Assembly (NCBI RefSeq): GCF_000165425.1
Contig: NW_001799166.1
Location: 436,459-500,458, forward strand
Origin: Paramecium tetraurelia
Taxonomy: Eukaryota > Ciliophora > Oligohymenophorea > Peniculida > Parameciidae
Reading direction: 5' to 3'
DNA length: 64,000 bases
The stretch's first letter is position 1; the number at the start of each line of letters is the position of its first letter. Under the pieces are notes generated by a model. That model made no database searches, was not told the origin of the DNA, and saw only the letters and a list, made by a program, of their open reading frames with translations. Below are positions 1 to 12,849 of this stretch, piece after piece. The position numbers were made by a program, and so were the translations under genes.

Positions 1-3000
1 AGGAAGATCTTTACAAAATATTGTTTGATCCAATTAGTTAAAATCAGCACATATGTTGTTTACCCATTGACAATTAATCGAGTCACTTTCAAGACATTTT
101 GATTTGGTTGCATATTGTTAACAATTCTTTTAGGGAGTAGTAATACATCGATTTGAGTACCAGACACAATTATCTAAACACATTTCACATGTTTTTTTGT
201 TGAAATTGATGGAACAAGTTTTCGGAATATAAAGAATTTTGCTGCATAACATAGAGATTGGATCATATTAGCAGGGTTCATCCGTCACAGCATTGCAAGC
301 ATAAAGTGAATTAAGGTTAGATGCAGATTCACAGGTACTTATCTCTTGATCATTACATGATAAGGTTGTTTCATCCCATTTGCAAACCTATCCAGTAGTT
401 TAAACATTAAGACAAGCTTACCTATTAATTAGATCTTTGCAATGTGCTGAATATAAATCTGCATCTTCACAATACCCTCCATCATTAATTGAGATCCATT
501 GGCAAGGCACACTTGTTAATTAAATACAAGCTTATTTATTTAATCCATAAAGATTACAACTAGAAAGGTTTACATTAATTTCGGTGCATTTTGTATTGTC
601 ATAATTTTTAGCACAATTCTTCTTGGTTTATCCACTACATGCACTCATGGATGTAGTTACTGCAAGATTCTAGGCAACGCAATCTGTATTTGAGATAGTC
701 AGAGAATCACAATTTTTTGATGTCCCATTCCAAACACAGAAAACATTGGATAAACGAACATCTTAGCAAGCTCTTTGATTTAGATTTGCACAAGAAGTGA
801 TTTATTTGTTTTGTGTTTAGAGAACACTCTAGCATCTATTCACTTTCCATTAACAACTTATTTCTTTGGTTAGATCACTTAAACAAGCATCCTTGGAGAG
901 ATTATTGCAACTCTTTTAAACTTCATCAGTTATCTGGGTGCATTTAAAATAAGCAAACTTCCAAGTTCCTGATTATTGAATGCATCCATATTTATTTATT
1001 TAATTTTAGACTCCTTATACTGAACAAATTGATCCATCAAAATAACATGTATTCTGAATTGAAGAACATTATTTAGCTGTAGTTCCTTAACAAGTAGTGG
1101 AGTTATATTCTGAGATTGATTTACATTTGAAATCTACAAATGAATACATACATTATTCTTAATTAAAGTAATTACATGCTCCATAACTGGATTTAAAAGC
1201 ACTTAGATCAGTACATTATGTAATTTAGTTATTCTATACATTTTTACATGATTAATCCCAATAGCATTAAAGAGAAGAGTTTAGATGAGTTAAATCCTCT
1301 ATACAGAGATCTTAGTTTAATTATTGACACGTTAGAGACTCAAAATTGTTGTCAGAATAACAAAATCCCAATCCTCTCTTGGCGAATCCATAAGTACAAT
1401 TTTGGAATTGCTGGCATACATTAAATGAATAGAACCCATTGAGTGAGGGGCAAGCTTTGTCTTTAAAATCAACACACTTTCCTGATTACCAGGAGCAAGC
1501 TAACTATTTATTTTAAAGAACACATTTCTGTACAGATGACGACTATGAACTACAATAATCATAAACAGATATCTAATTGACTTTTTAGCATTTCTAATTA
1601 AAATAGACACAATTAGGGTATTGCAGACAAAATTGATAATTGGATTTGTCAAAGAAATCACAACTATAATAAGTATGAGGATGATCAAAACATTTACTAT
1701 CTTTATATACGCATTTCAAATTTACAGAATTATTGTCACTGCAAGTTTATGAGGAATCCTCACAAGGTGTTGATCTATAAAACTAGCACTTATTTTAAAC
1801 AAATAAACAATATTGATTTGGTATTGAACCACACGCGAATTGATTTAATTTACTATCGCAGGAATATTATTCATAATTAGATTATTATATTAATTAACAT
1901 GTTAATCCATCCGAGACTATAAAAGTACTGCTTGTATTTAGAGAACAATTGTACTCACTTCCATATTGTGTAGTATCATTAGTAGAAGCAGCACAAAGTG
2001 AACCATTCCAATAGCATTTAATGAATGCATAGTAAGAGCAAGAGAATTGATTTAAGTATTTACAATCAGAAACGATTAAATTTTATGTTAAATATTGACA
2101 TTTGCTCTTCATAAAAGCACATCTATGATTTTGTGTATTTAGTATACATCCCAAATAAGACAACCCTAAAGTATTGCATTCTAAATTAGTGTTCGTTGGG
2201 GATGTACATCCATTAGTTGCATCATACTGACAACTATCACTTGCCCTTGAACAATGATTAGGATTAATCAAATTTACAGCATAATTGGTCTTGATAGTAG
2301 TACAAGTTTCTGTGGTCGTGACTATGGATACACATTTCTTATCTATTATAACCATATTGGAGGAGACATAATCAATCAATTAACAATATTATCCATTCGT
2401 TTCTACTCTTGTACATGCCTTCAAATTAGCTTACTGACAAGTAATTGTATTTAAGTCAATATAGGTATTCATAGAATTGTCAATTAAAGTCTTGCATTTG
2501 TTGTTTACAAATGCGCACATTTGAATATATTCCCCTGTTTGACTCAATCCTGTTAACCCACTACATCTATGTATATTCATTTATTCAGATTCTCCGCAAT
2601 CTGTAATTGTATTTGATTTGCTTTTGCAAGTGTTATCTTCAAAGACACAATAGTTGTCTTTCATAAATTATTTGCTCATATCTGAGGCAAGTGCTGTGCA
2701 TACTCGAGAATTATAATTTGCATACTCTAAACAATTGATAAAATATCCAGTGTATTTTTTACATTGCTTTGACGAGGCATCCCAAAAACAATTTTAATCA
2801 GTTTTTATAATTGACAAACATGTTTATTGATTTACAAAATTTGATGCGCATTCTAAATTTGATAATAAAGAAGTATTCAGATTACTTATCTAAATGCATT
2901 TTTTCAAATCTAAACTAAATAGGGTAAGAGAACCTTGGACCTATTGGCAACCATAACGATTTAGGTTTTCAGAGTAACTCAATATAGTGTAGCTACTGGG

Positions 3001-5156
3001 AGTGTAACAAGAATGAGTGGTTTCATCATATAAACACACTTTAGAAGAAGATGAATATAATTAACAAACCTAAGAATTTACATTCTAAAGGGAGGAACAT
3101 AGAATTGAATTAATGTAAGATTCAGAAATGAATCTGCATTTTCCAGCTGAAAATTGACACACTTCTCCAAGCTTCTACTTACTTACACATGCTTCCTATG
3201 AAAACCCATTTCCTTCACATCCATAAAGCTCAAATTCAGTCTTTGTTATTTCCTTACAAGAATTGTTTTCTGAATCATACATACAAATCATGTCAGGATT
3301 TGTTTTTGCTAATTGACATACTTTCTCATTAACAAGCACTTGCTCGACACAGTTTAATTCACTAACTTCAGTTTCAGGAATGCTTATACAAATCTACTCA
3401 TAGGAATCCCATTTACAATATCCAGATTAATACATGAGGCAAGAATAACTATTGATTTACTTAAAGTCATAAAGAAATCTCGATGATTCTATTGTACATT
3501 TGCCTAAAAGAGGTAAGTATTCTGATGCTACGTTTTATTGATATTTGCAAAAGTTTCGATTACTGACAGTTACACGATATCTGCCTGTGATAAGTATTTC
3601 CTAATCCGTCACTGCACTATGAGAAATCAATATTGGAGAATCCACAATATTGTAACATATGCCTCTCAAAAAATCCCAATAGCACACCTAATCGCTTAAT
3701 GCCACCGACATGCATGATTTTCCATTATATGCTTCGCTGCATTTCATCAATTTAAATTCTTCCTCTGGTACTCTAAAACATCTTTACTATTGCTGATCCC
3801 ATCCGCATTAATCCAAAATTGATCGACAATAAGACTTTTACATACCTAACTAATTACATCCATTTTAAGGACCGCAAATCCTAACATCAAATATGCTATT
3901 TGCTCCTAAAAATTTGCAGCCCTTTATTGCTTCACAAGAAGATTAGGTTTTGATTGTAAATAAAGAACAACTTTTACTGCATCTATTGGTTGACGTATCC
4001 ATATAATACTCAGATAATTTGGAACATTATTTAACTGTACAATAACCTTTTAGACAATCAGCAACATAATCATTTTCTTAATTCACACAAGGATATTCGT
4101 ATTCTGTTGCTTTCAATCTGCAAGTATTTGTATTCGAATAATAATAAATGCATTGAAAATAATCGATGGACTTACAACCCAAATCCAATTCCAAAATTTT
4201 ATTTTAATTATTCAAATTTTCTTTGTTAAACATTTTGCAAACTCTATTTGAGTATACATATTGGTTTGATATCGTTGGGTTTTAATTTAAGTATTTGCAA
4301 TAAATATGATTGATCCCTCTAACCTCGTCTGTTAACCTTAAAAGATTCAAATAATCAGCATCATTTTATATTTCTATTGCTATACATCCTACTCTGTAAC
4401 GATACGATTTCTACACTAAATACAATATATCTCAATAGTTACGATTGCTTAATTTAATTTCTTTAGACTCTCTAATAGTATACCATGCATATGATCCATT
4501 CGAAAATTAATAGTTGTTTTGCAAAGATACTGTATTTGGATTATCAAAAACTATATCGCCATCAACTTATAAACCCTTTTCCTTTTTCAAGATTCTATCT
4601 GCTTCGTCATACAAATTAGGAGTATATGATATTAAATCCCATAAGATAGTATTGTGTATTATTAAATAACTCTCAATTAAAAAACAAGCAGATGCACTAT
4701 ATGCTACTGAATCAAAATCCTTTTGAACTTAACTCCATTGATTTTGATATAATACTTAACATTTATCATCCTTCCAATAGCAAATCTACTCTGGGTTTTG
4801 AATAGCTATGCAGCCGTATTTTGACAGATTGTTCAAGCATTCCTCTGTTTTGATATTTGGAATTACTTCGCATACATTGATAAAACGACCTTGGTTAGAT
4901 TGGATGAAGTACATTTAGCTGGTTAACCTTAGGCGTTGCCAATTTGTTTGACGCATGCTCTCTTATTCATTGTTATACTGCAGCCTTATAAATAGTCATT
5001 GGTTTTTTAGCAAAGATTTCTGTTATTGAGCCACATGCATTATTCTACGTCGCTGTTAATGCAAGCTTTATAGGTGTCATACTCTTTGCATTAATCAATA
5101 CTTTGAACACAAACAAAAAGAAGTAAAAGTACTAATTAAATTTAAAGAGAATTCAT
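1..5156 (-). CDS. Cysteine-rich secreted/surface protein, Paramecium surface-antigen (PSA-repeat) type, 3' end outside window
   Basis: About 1,711 codons are visible and the frame is still open at position 1, so the C-terminus is missing. The start at 5156 gives a clear signal peptide: MNSLQ, then a hydrophobic LVLLLLFVCV core. A 23-nt GT...AG intron (4890-4912) is needed to keep the frame; after it I followed one frame at several points to the left edge. Cysteines recur throughout in a module of the form C-x6-C-x-W-x4-C, for example GCIAIQNPEYCYWKDDKCQ near 4800 and similar units near 2150 and 2000. That spacing is what I know from PSA repeats in immobilisation antigens of Paramecium. There is no GPI signal to judge because the end is missing. 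Likely role: extracellular or cell-surface protein. It could also be a non-variant PSA-related secreted protein. Confidence 0.75.
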
Positions 5157-5409
5157 AATTATATAATTTATAGCATTATATTTTATAATTTATGTTATTT
5201 CAATTTAATTGATCAATATTAAATCCGTCATCAATATTATTAAAATATGGATTGTTACTCATTTTTAATAATATTGCACAAGCATATCCGAAGAATAATC
5301 TAGAAATAAATTTTATTGAAGAAAATTGATACCGCTTTCTATATCTCAATTTAGCTCCTTTAAATCCCATTATCCGAATGACCTTATCTTTAATAATATA
5401 TATTAACAA

Positions 5410-5976
5410 ATGCACGCAGTTCCTGAACACGTCACAATCGGACTCCCAAGAGAAGGATTAAGCACATTCGACGACAAGACTGAGTTGGCTAAGCATCCAG
5501 CACCATACAGAATCAAGGAAATCGAAGGTTTAATTCCATAATTAATTGGATAGTCCAATACACTGATGAGCACATCATCGGAACAGTCTTCAAATATGCT
5601 GATGCCAAGGGACACACCATTGAAGGTCATGATATTGAAAAATTCAAGCCATTTGGACATTTGTTGGGCAAAGTACACAAGAAACACTTCAAAATTGATG
5701 ATGGTAATTGTTCAATAATAATAAATAGATGATGAAATCCTTGAAATTTCAGGACACGCAGGTGCTAGAATCAACGAATTGAAATTCAAGACATATAGAG
5801 GAAAAGAGGAATCATTCGGAGTTAAGAATGGAGTCCACTTCGTCTATTCATTCCCAGGACATACCTTTGGAGCTGTTTCTGGTGGATATGAAAAGCATTT
5901 GGATTTCATTAGAATCCATGTTAATGAACTCCCCCCTGCCAAACATCATTTGAAGATTATCATCATAAAGAGTTGA
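5410..5976 (+). CDS. Jacalin-like lectin domain protein
   Basis: Three exons joined by introns 5528-5553 (26 nt) and 5704-5728 (25 nt) give about 171 aa ending at TGA 5974-5976. The C-terminal half carries a jacalin-type beta-prism signature: SGHAGARINELKFKTYRG, then a glycine-rich FPGHTFGAVSGGYEKHLDFIRIHV strand pair (5752-5940). Jacalin-fold domains bind carbohydrates. There is no signal peptide, so a cytosolic or regulated role is possible. GC-richer codons than the neighbours suggest high expression. The first 40 residues do not match the domain repeat clearly; the protein may hold one full domain plus a degenerate strand set. Confidence 0.7.
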
Positions 5977-6038
5977 TTTATTAATTATATAATAAAATAT
6001 GTAATCATCAATTAATAATACAACAACAATCACATCAA

Positions 6039-6536
6039 ATGGAAACTGCTATAAATAACAATGCTCCAGAATCGATGTCATTAATTAAATTATTGCCAAA
6101 AAATAAAATACCAACAACAACCAATTTTAGGTGAAATTTTAGCAATTTTATAGAGACAGGATGCAATTAAATAAAATATAAAAAAAGGATAAACTAGAAT
6201 TACATGATTAAATACTAAGACTATATAAAAGTAATTAGGTTGCTCAATAAATAAATCTAACTATCTCTTCCTAAGAAAAAACATTCGTCTAATCATTTTC
6301 CAAACCAATGAAAATGTCAATTGACAGAAGACGACCTAGATCATAATCAACACATAGAAGCACTTTTACCTCTCCAAAAACTACAAGACCAATTCTAAAG
6401 GATGTTTTGAGGATCTCTCCCAAATATATTAGCAATAGAACAACTATATCATCCAGAAACGATACTAGATCTATTAGAAAAAACATATTTTTAGATGCAT
6501 TGATCCTTCAATAGGATAGTCAAGATTTATTCTGAT
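6039..6536 (+). CDS. Small basic hypothetical protein
   Basis: ATG at 6039 and TGA at 6534-6536 with one 23-nt intron (6131-6153, 5' GTG) give about 157 aa. The frame closes at a TGA inside the intron if it is not spliced, which supports the splice. The middle is a short Q/K/L-rich helix. The C-terminal half is rich in Arg, Ser and Thr (RRRPRSQSTHRST), a disordered, possibly phosphorylated tail. No family recognised. It lies 62 bp after the lectin gene and converges on the EF-hand gene. Confidence 0.55.
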
Positions 6537-6600
6537 GTCTTGGTCTTCGGAAACTGAGTGGTTGTTTATAGCTGATATATATATATATATATTTAAATTC

Positions 6601-7865
6601 TCAAAACTATTAAATGTAAGCATGTCTCACAATCTGTTCATAAAACTCTTTCTCAGAAACTATACCGTCTTTATTTTTATCCAATATTTTCACTAATTTT
6701 ATAAGATCCTCAATTTATTATGGAGCACGCAATACATTCTCGAAATAACTCATCAGATCATCCAAAGTTATAAAGCCTATTTATAAAATTAATTGTCACC
6801 TTTCTTATTTTCATCGATTCGATAGAATAGTTATTTTATCAAATGCCCTTTTAATTGATTTTGAACTTTCAATTTATTTATTAAAAACTCCAGGATATTC
6901 TAATCTTCATTTTCATTGATTCTAAATTCACTTACTTCAACATCATCATGACTTTGCTTCTGATGATGGTGACTCTAAGATTGCAGATTTCTATTATATT
7001 TTTCACTCTTTAAATTAGTAGATTCATTAGTCCTAAAATTTGTCTTAGGAAGCAAATTAGACTTTTTATCTGATATCTATTTTTAATTTTTTTGAGGTGT
7101 GAAAAACTTATAATTTACATTCTAATCCTAATGAGCAAAAACCAAATACAAAAAATCAGAATAATTTATTCTATAATCCCTCTCTTTGCTATTTCTATAG
7201 ATAAAGTTTTCAATATCTTTAGAATTACACATTATTTTAGATTCATCAAAGTATTACTATAATCTTACATAATTAATCTATATTACCCTTTTTAATCCCA
7301 TCTCCTGCCAGAATTTACTGATTCCCATGCAATTATTTTGTCCCAATCTGGTTAGGCCTTCAATTGTTGCATCTATTTTAACATTCTTTTATTCAGTTCA
7401 ATCTCAGCTAAAAATACTTACATTAATTATTTCTCAACTAAATTTGGCAACTTATTCTCCAATAGATTATACGATTATCTACTGTTAGCTAATTAATTTA
7501 GGTCTTGATCTCTATGAGGTAAAATATATCTCGAGAACCTATTTTTAAATTATAATATAACTCGCTAAATGATATATATTGATCCTTATCGATGTCTATC
7601 TTTCTAACCAGCAATTATAAATCATCATCGCAATCTAATATATCATGATCTGAAAAATAAACCTTTAGATCATTGATATCAATATGAAGGATTCTAATAA
7701 TCAGCCATTAAAATACTTTTTATAATCTAATCTGCAAAAAATTGTGTAAGGTTCGAAATATAAATTATGAGCTAATTATTCTCTCTTATTCTCAATTTCA
7801 TTTTCAAGTTTCAAGAACTCTTCCAGGTGATTTCTTAACAATTAAAGAGTTTTTTATGATAACAT
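6601..7865 (-). CDS. EF-hand calcium-binding protein
   Basis: Starts at ATG 7865 (MLSQKTLQLLRNHLEEF) and ends at TCA 6601-6603. At least three EF-hand loops are visible: DIDKDQYISFSEL (about 7580), DENKKGFITLDD (about 6830, split by a 23-nt intron) and DKNKDGIVSEKEF (about 6680). The first and last have acidic residues at positions 1, 3, 5 and 12 and should bind Ca2+. A further 23-nt intron near 7700 keeps the N-terminal frame open. Multi-EF-hand proteins with helical spacers are very common in Paramecium. Likely a calcium sensor or ciliary/cortical component; no kinase domain is present. Confidence 0.75.
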
Positions 7866-7935
7866 TTTAATATGACAATAAATTTTATTATTTTATAATA
7901 ACAACTATTTGTTTTTTTCATATTAAATGTTTTAG

Positions 7936-8908
7936 TCATATAATATTTTTCAAAATATCATCTATTTAATTAGAAATAAATCTATTATTTTTATTGATGT
8001 GTTTGAAAATACCATTTCTTTCTTCAAGTTAATTTATGTCTTAAGATAACTTACTTTCCAAAATTCTTTTATTAAGAGAGAATTTTTGTTTGAAGAATTG
8101 CTATAATTATTCACAAGCCCCTCTTTTCTCTTGGGAGGTAAATTAGGTCTGCATTTCTAACTCTTTATCTATAAATATACATTTAATTTATACTTTGCAG
8201 TTTGATCCTTGAACTTTTCATTGATTCTTATAATCCTAAAAATTAAAGCTCATTAATTTTTCTGTATTATTCTTCTAATTTGTTTAAGAAATCATTTAAA
8301 ATTTAAAGAAAAGATTAATCCAGTTTATTCCTTTTAATTGTTACTCGGTTGTCTTGGATATAAGTGAATTTTTTATATATTCTTTTGAACATCGATTCCG
8401 ATTACACTAAATCTGACATTTTAGCATTCAAGAAAAGAAATGAAAGTTCTAAAAATCTAGAGTTCTAATTTATTTCTTTTTCTATAATTGAGATTAATCC
8501 TTTTTCACTTTTAAATTATCGTAATTCATTTATAATGAATGCAATTTAATTCAACATTTACATTAAACTATTTTCTTTGTAAGACATAGATTTTAAAGAT
8601 AAGGAGATTTCATTACTTACAGGCATGGCTTTCTTATTGGGGAAAAAAGTGCAAAAAGAGGCTCTATCGTATCTATAAGATTTTTGACTTGTAGGGACAG
8701 GACTCGTATTTGAATCTTGAACCAACTTATAGTTGAAGAGTGTTTCTAAGGCAAATTGAGATTTAATTCCTTTTTTATGAATAGATTGTTAGGAGGATTG
8801 TGGCTCACCATTTTTCAAAAATGTGAAAGATTTCTTGTGAGATATAAATGGGAGCTCTTAACTATATTTTTCCCTAGATCCCCTTTAAGATTTGATGCTT
8901 GAAATCAT
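7936..8908 (-). CDS. Coiled-coil hypothetical protein
   Basis: ATG at 8906-8908 and TGA at 7936-7938. A 25-nt intron at 8169-8193 is required: without it the frame hits TGA, and with it the frame runs cleanly into KELEMQTQFTSQ and on to the stop. About 315 aa. The first 110 residues are Ser/Lys-rich and probably disordered; the rest is a Q/N/L/K-rich alpha-helical, coiled-coil-like stretch. No family recognised. It sits between two other genes of the same strand with gaps of about 70 and 36 bp. Confidence 0.6.
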
Positions 8909-8944
8909 GAAAAACAATTAAATTATTTTATAATGAACCATCTA

Positions 8945-11254
8945 TCAATGTAATTAATTTTAAGGTTCATTTTGGAATCTCAAATCGTAATTTTTACTTT
9001 TAATCTGATGCGATGAATTGTTACGTTAATGTTCAAGCCCGGAATTCGAAACTTCTGTAGGCTTCTAATTGGATTGAACATGAATTCCAGATTAATTATA
9101 AGCTGGAGAATTGAGTGTCTGATAATTTGCCTATGGAGATTGATAGCCTTGGCTTACTTCTGTGAACTTTGGCTTCTGATTTCCTAAACTCAATTAAGGC
9201 TCAGTATTCCAGGAGTACTACTATTTAAGAGTTTATTAAAAATTGAGATTATGAATCTCGTTCTCTAAAGACCTTATCTTAGAATCTAATTGTAATTATT
9301 TTTCCTAATGTAAATGACAAATATCGTTACTCTTTCTCTTGTCAATTCATGTTCCATAGCCATATTCCTCTCAGTCAAAGCAGAATTTTAAGATCTCAGA
9401 CTCTATAAATCTCGATCTCTTAAACTACTTTCCTATTCATGTTTCTAAAGCAAAGACTCAAAATCCCTTGTTTTTAAATCATATTAGTTCTAGATTCTAC
9501 GCAAATCCTCCATCAATTATTTAATCTCTTGATTTAGGATCGCTTTTTCCTGTTCCAATCTTTCTTAATTTTATTATGATCCTTTGATTTGAGATTAAAG
9601 AGTCATAATGTCTAGGCTTATACTAATTGAATACCCCTTTCCAATTAATCACACTTTTTCTCATAAACCAATAGGTCAGCATGCATTTCTTTTAATTTAC
9701 CTATTTACACAGTTCTTTCGTTCTTTAATTGAGTCTGGATTTCCTACGCCTATTTTAATTGAGCTTCTGTCTTCATTATGTCATTCTCTAAATTCACAAT
9801 AGCAGTTTCTCTTTTCTTTACTTCCTATTCCAGTGTTGTTCCATAGTTTTTCCATTTTTCCAATTATCCTTTTAGATCTGATGACAACATAGAGGATTTC
9901 TACAAACTATCTTCCATTCCCCTTTCCAACTAAGTACATTTATTTGATATCAAAGAATTTTATTAAGTCATAGTATTAAGTTACTCCTTCAATTTCCAAA
10001 TTTCTTGATCCTATGATTGGCATTTAGTTGCCAATTTGGTATATTCCAATTTTCCGCTTGAAATAATTGCATTATTCTATTCAATTTATTTCTATTCTAA
10101 ATATTAGATAAAATAGAATTACATTCACTTAATTGTTGATTCATCTATCTTATTTTATTTTCCTACTGAATATTCTAATTTTGAGATATTTGCAATTCCT
10201 TCTCCTTTTGCTACAATTAAGTGACCTGATTTTTCAATTATTCGTTTTAAAAATTAAGATTAGACAAATTCTTTTGGAGATTAGTTATTTAATCCTTAGC
10301 CCCTGAAGAGATCTAAGTTAATTTTTGATTCAACACTTAGTTTTACTCTTGTTCTTGTTTTAAGTCTTTGTTAATTGAATCTAACGCCATTTTCATTTTT
10401 CGATTATCACTCAACAATTGCTCATTTTTCTACACTTACTATTCATACCCCAGAGTTTAGTCTCGAACTTGTGCTTTGTACTTTTCAAGTATTTCTTTTT
10501 GATTTTGAAGTTCAGATTCTTAAAATGCATTTTATCTTTTTTATTCCTGAAGTTATTTACTAACACTTGCATATTGCTACTCTAAATCATTGATCTAACT
10601 TTCAAGTCCCCTATTAAAATCTGCTTGTTTCCTCATTTTCTACAAATCTATCAACAAATATTGATCTTCTTAAATGGTATTTGTTAATCTTTTATTTTCG
10701 TTTTTCAACATCAATATTTGATCTCTAGCTAGATAGTATATTATTTTACTGTAATTCTTGGATTTCATTCATATTTGATTTGTCTCTTGTGTTTAATTGA
10801 ATACTAAATTATACATGAGATTAAATACTTGTCGCTCTTCAGTTTTTGATTCTCCTATTCTAATGCTCTCCACTAATACCTAATTAGATTGTATCTCTTA
10901 CTTCAAGGTGTCATTTTCTTTGGTCAATTTTTGTATTTGCTCCTATTAATCTTGATCTTTCAATGTTTATTAGCCCATAATTGGGTAGTTAAATTGGGGA
11001 TATTGGGACAATTAGGAACTTGTTTATTGATTCCCATAGCTTAAATTAAGTGCAGCTCTTACTTATTTGGTAGTGTAGATCTCTAAGGGAAGGATCTATA
11101 AGATTAGAAAATATAATCATTACTCGTTTTACTCCAAGATTTTTGGATTTTACCCATTGAACGTGTTAGTAGTCCCTAATTAACGATTCGAGTTGAGTTT
11201 GCTTCTCTCTTAAAAGGGCATTTAAGATTGTGAATTGGTTTCGAATTGACTCAT
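8945..11254 (-). CDS. Long coiled-coil protein
   Basis: Start ATG at 11252-11254; stop at 8945-8947. The 5' third needs several 25-28-nt introns (I placed four between about 11130 and 10730). After these the frame is a continuous heptad-type sequence, such as ILMLKNENKRLTNTI and LDSKIRSLENEIHNL. The last 90 residues are proline- and asparagine-rich without heptads. About 700 aa. Such proteins in ciliates are often basal-body or cortical components, but nothing specific identifies this one. Confidence 0.65.
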
Positions 11255-11316
11255 AGATATATATATATTTTAGAGATATTTTATTTATAAAAAGGCCTAA
11301 ACTTATAAACACAGCA

Positions 11317-12679
11317 TCATATCAAATTAACATCATGAATACTTTGCTTTCTCTTCTTCTAAACCTGAGGTTCAATATTCGTAGAGGTCAAACCAAATAG
11401 GTTTTTAATAATTTCTTCCCTGGATATGGTTTCAACTGGAGGTTCAATTCTGGAAGTGAAATTTACAATTTTTTGATGTGGTTCAAATCTGATTTTTCTA
11501 TTTTTTGATGCCTTCCTATCAACAACCTTATTCTCCTTCTCTTGTCTTTAGGCCTATCTCTTCAATATAAACTATTCAGTTTCCTTTTTGAGAGCCTCTT
11601 CGGTAGGGTTTTGATTGTTAAACGAGACGGTTTCCTTTAATAAATCCAAGTAAAAATCAGTGTCATCAAAAATATGTTTATTGGTGGTTTCACTCAAATC
11701 TGAGCCTTCCTCACCCAAGATTCTGAATATCTGTCTCTTCAACTAAGTTTTCTATCTTAATTTATCCATATTTTGTAAGGCCTTCTTGGATTATCCAATA
11801 GGGGTTAGGAGCAAGAACCCCATTTATGATTTGCTATCCTTGTTTAATGATGACAACAGTGCTGATTTCGAACTCCATCTTATGATGTCATCTTCGACAA
11901 CTTTAATGGAATCTTCAAGATTATCATTGACTTTTTTTAATGAATTCGGATCGTATCCATCATCATTTAAATTGATTTGATCAATTTAATAAAGAGAAGA
12001 ATACAAATTCAATAAGTTTGTGATGTTGTTTAAGAGTTGGCAATTCAAATCGTTTAGCTTCGAGTCTTTGGACTTTTATAGTTCTGTAACAAAGGAATCC
12101 TTGAGAATAGGTAGTCTTTTAGCTGCGTCTAATGATTTTTGCATTTCTAAAGAGAGTAAATGATAATAATAAATAAATACATTCTCTAATTTCAACTAGA
12201 TTTCCCCAAATTTGCTATTGTTCTTTGATTTGATCTGCGACTTCTTTCAATTCTTTTTTATTTTCTTTTTGCTTCTCAACCATTTCCAAATCTTCCTTTT
12301 CAATTTATTACAATTCTTTCTAAAATGTACTTAAATTCTATTTCTTTTTAGGTTTTTGTTAGACAGTCTTTCTTTATTATTAATCTTCAGATTCCTCTTA
12401 TTCACTTTCAATGAATTCTGGGATTTCATCACTGTTGATGGATTCATTTTGGAGATCATCTTCACTTTGAGAGTGTTATTATTGATTGTTTGTTTTTTTG
12501 CCTTGATACTTGGATCCCAAATGGATGTCAACTTTATGGGATTTGGGGACATGACCTTATAAAAGATTTAAATATTGTTCATCATCGATGGAGTCATAAC
12601 TGAGTTGGTCTTCGTGATCGTTTTCAGGGTCGATTGAATGCTTGATGAGGGCTTTTTTCTTTTGCTTAATTTTAGACAT
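11317..12679 (-). CDS. AATF/Che-1/Bfr2-like nucleolar ribosome-biogenesis factor
   Basis: ATG at 12677-12679; TGA at 11317-11319; one 34-nt intron at 12147-12180. Known family features appear in order: an acidic N-terminal region with E/D/Q runs, a central coiled coil, a conserved RQKTQLKRQIFRILG block, the FDDTDFYLDLLKE motif, and the C-terminal DRKASKNRKIRFEPHQKIVNF-type block shared by yeast Bfr2 and human AATF. Bfr2/AATF acts in early pre-40S rRNA processing in the nucleolus. Length of about 440 aa fits the family. Confidence rests on three separate conserved blocks in the correct order. Confidence 0.85.
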
Positions 12680-12849
12680 ATATTAAATTATTTAATATAA
12701 AATAATAATAATGTATTATTGCATTGAGGAATGCAAATTAAAACTCGAGAAACACAAGTGATATGATTAATAAGGGTTTGTGTAGAACAGATGAAATAAA
12801 TATATAAATTGGTTATAATTGAATTTAATTTGAGATTAAAGTTATTAGT

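Noticed and set aside
6577-6591. (AT)n tracts here, at about 11260 and at about 35300
   Set aside because: Short simple repeats expected at this base composition.
7745-7765. GGTTCGAAAT resembling a tRNA T-arm
   Set aside because: No acceptor or anticodon stem nearby; inside the EF-hand gene.
12356-12562. Hydrophobic ORF on + strand
   Set aside because: Antisense to the AATF/Bfr2 g N-terminal acidic/basic region; hydrophobicity arises from the complement of Lys/Gln codons.
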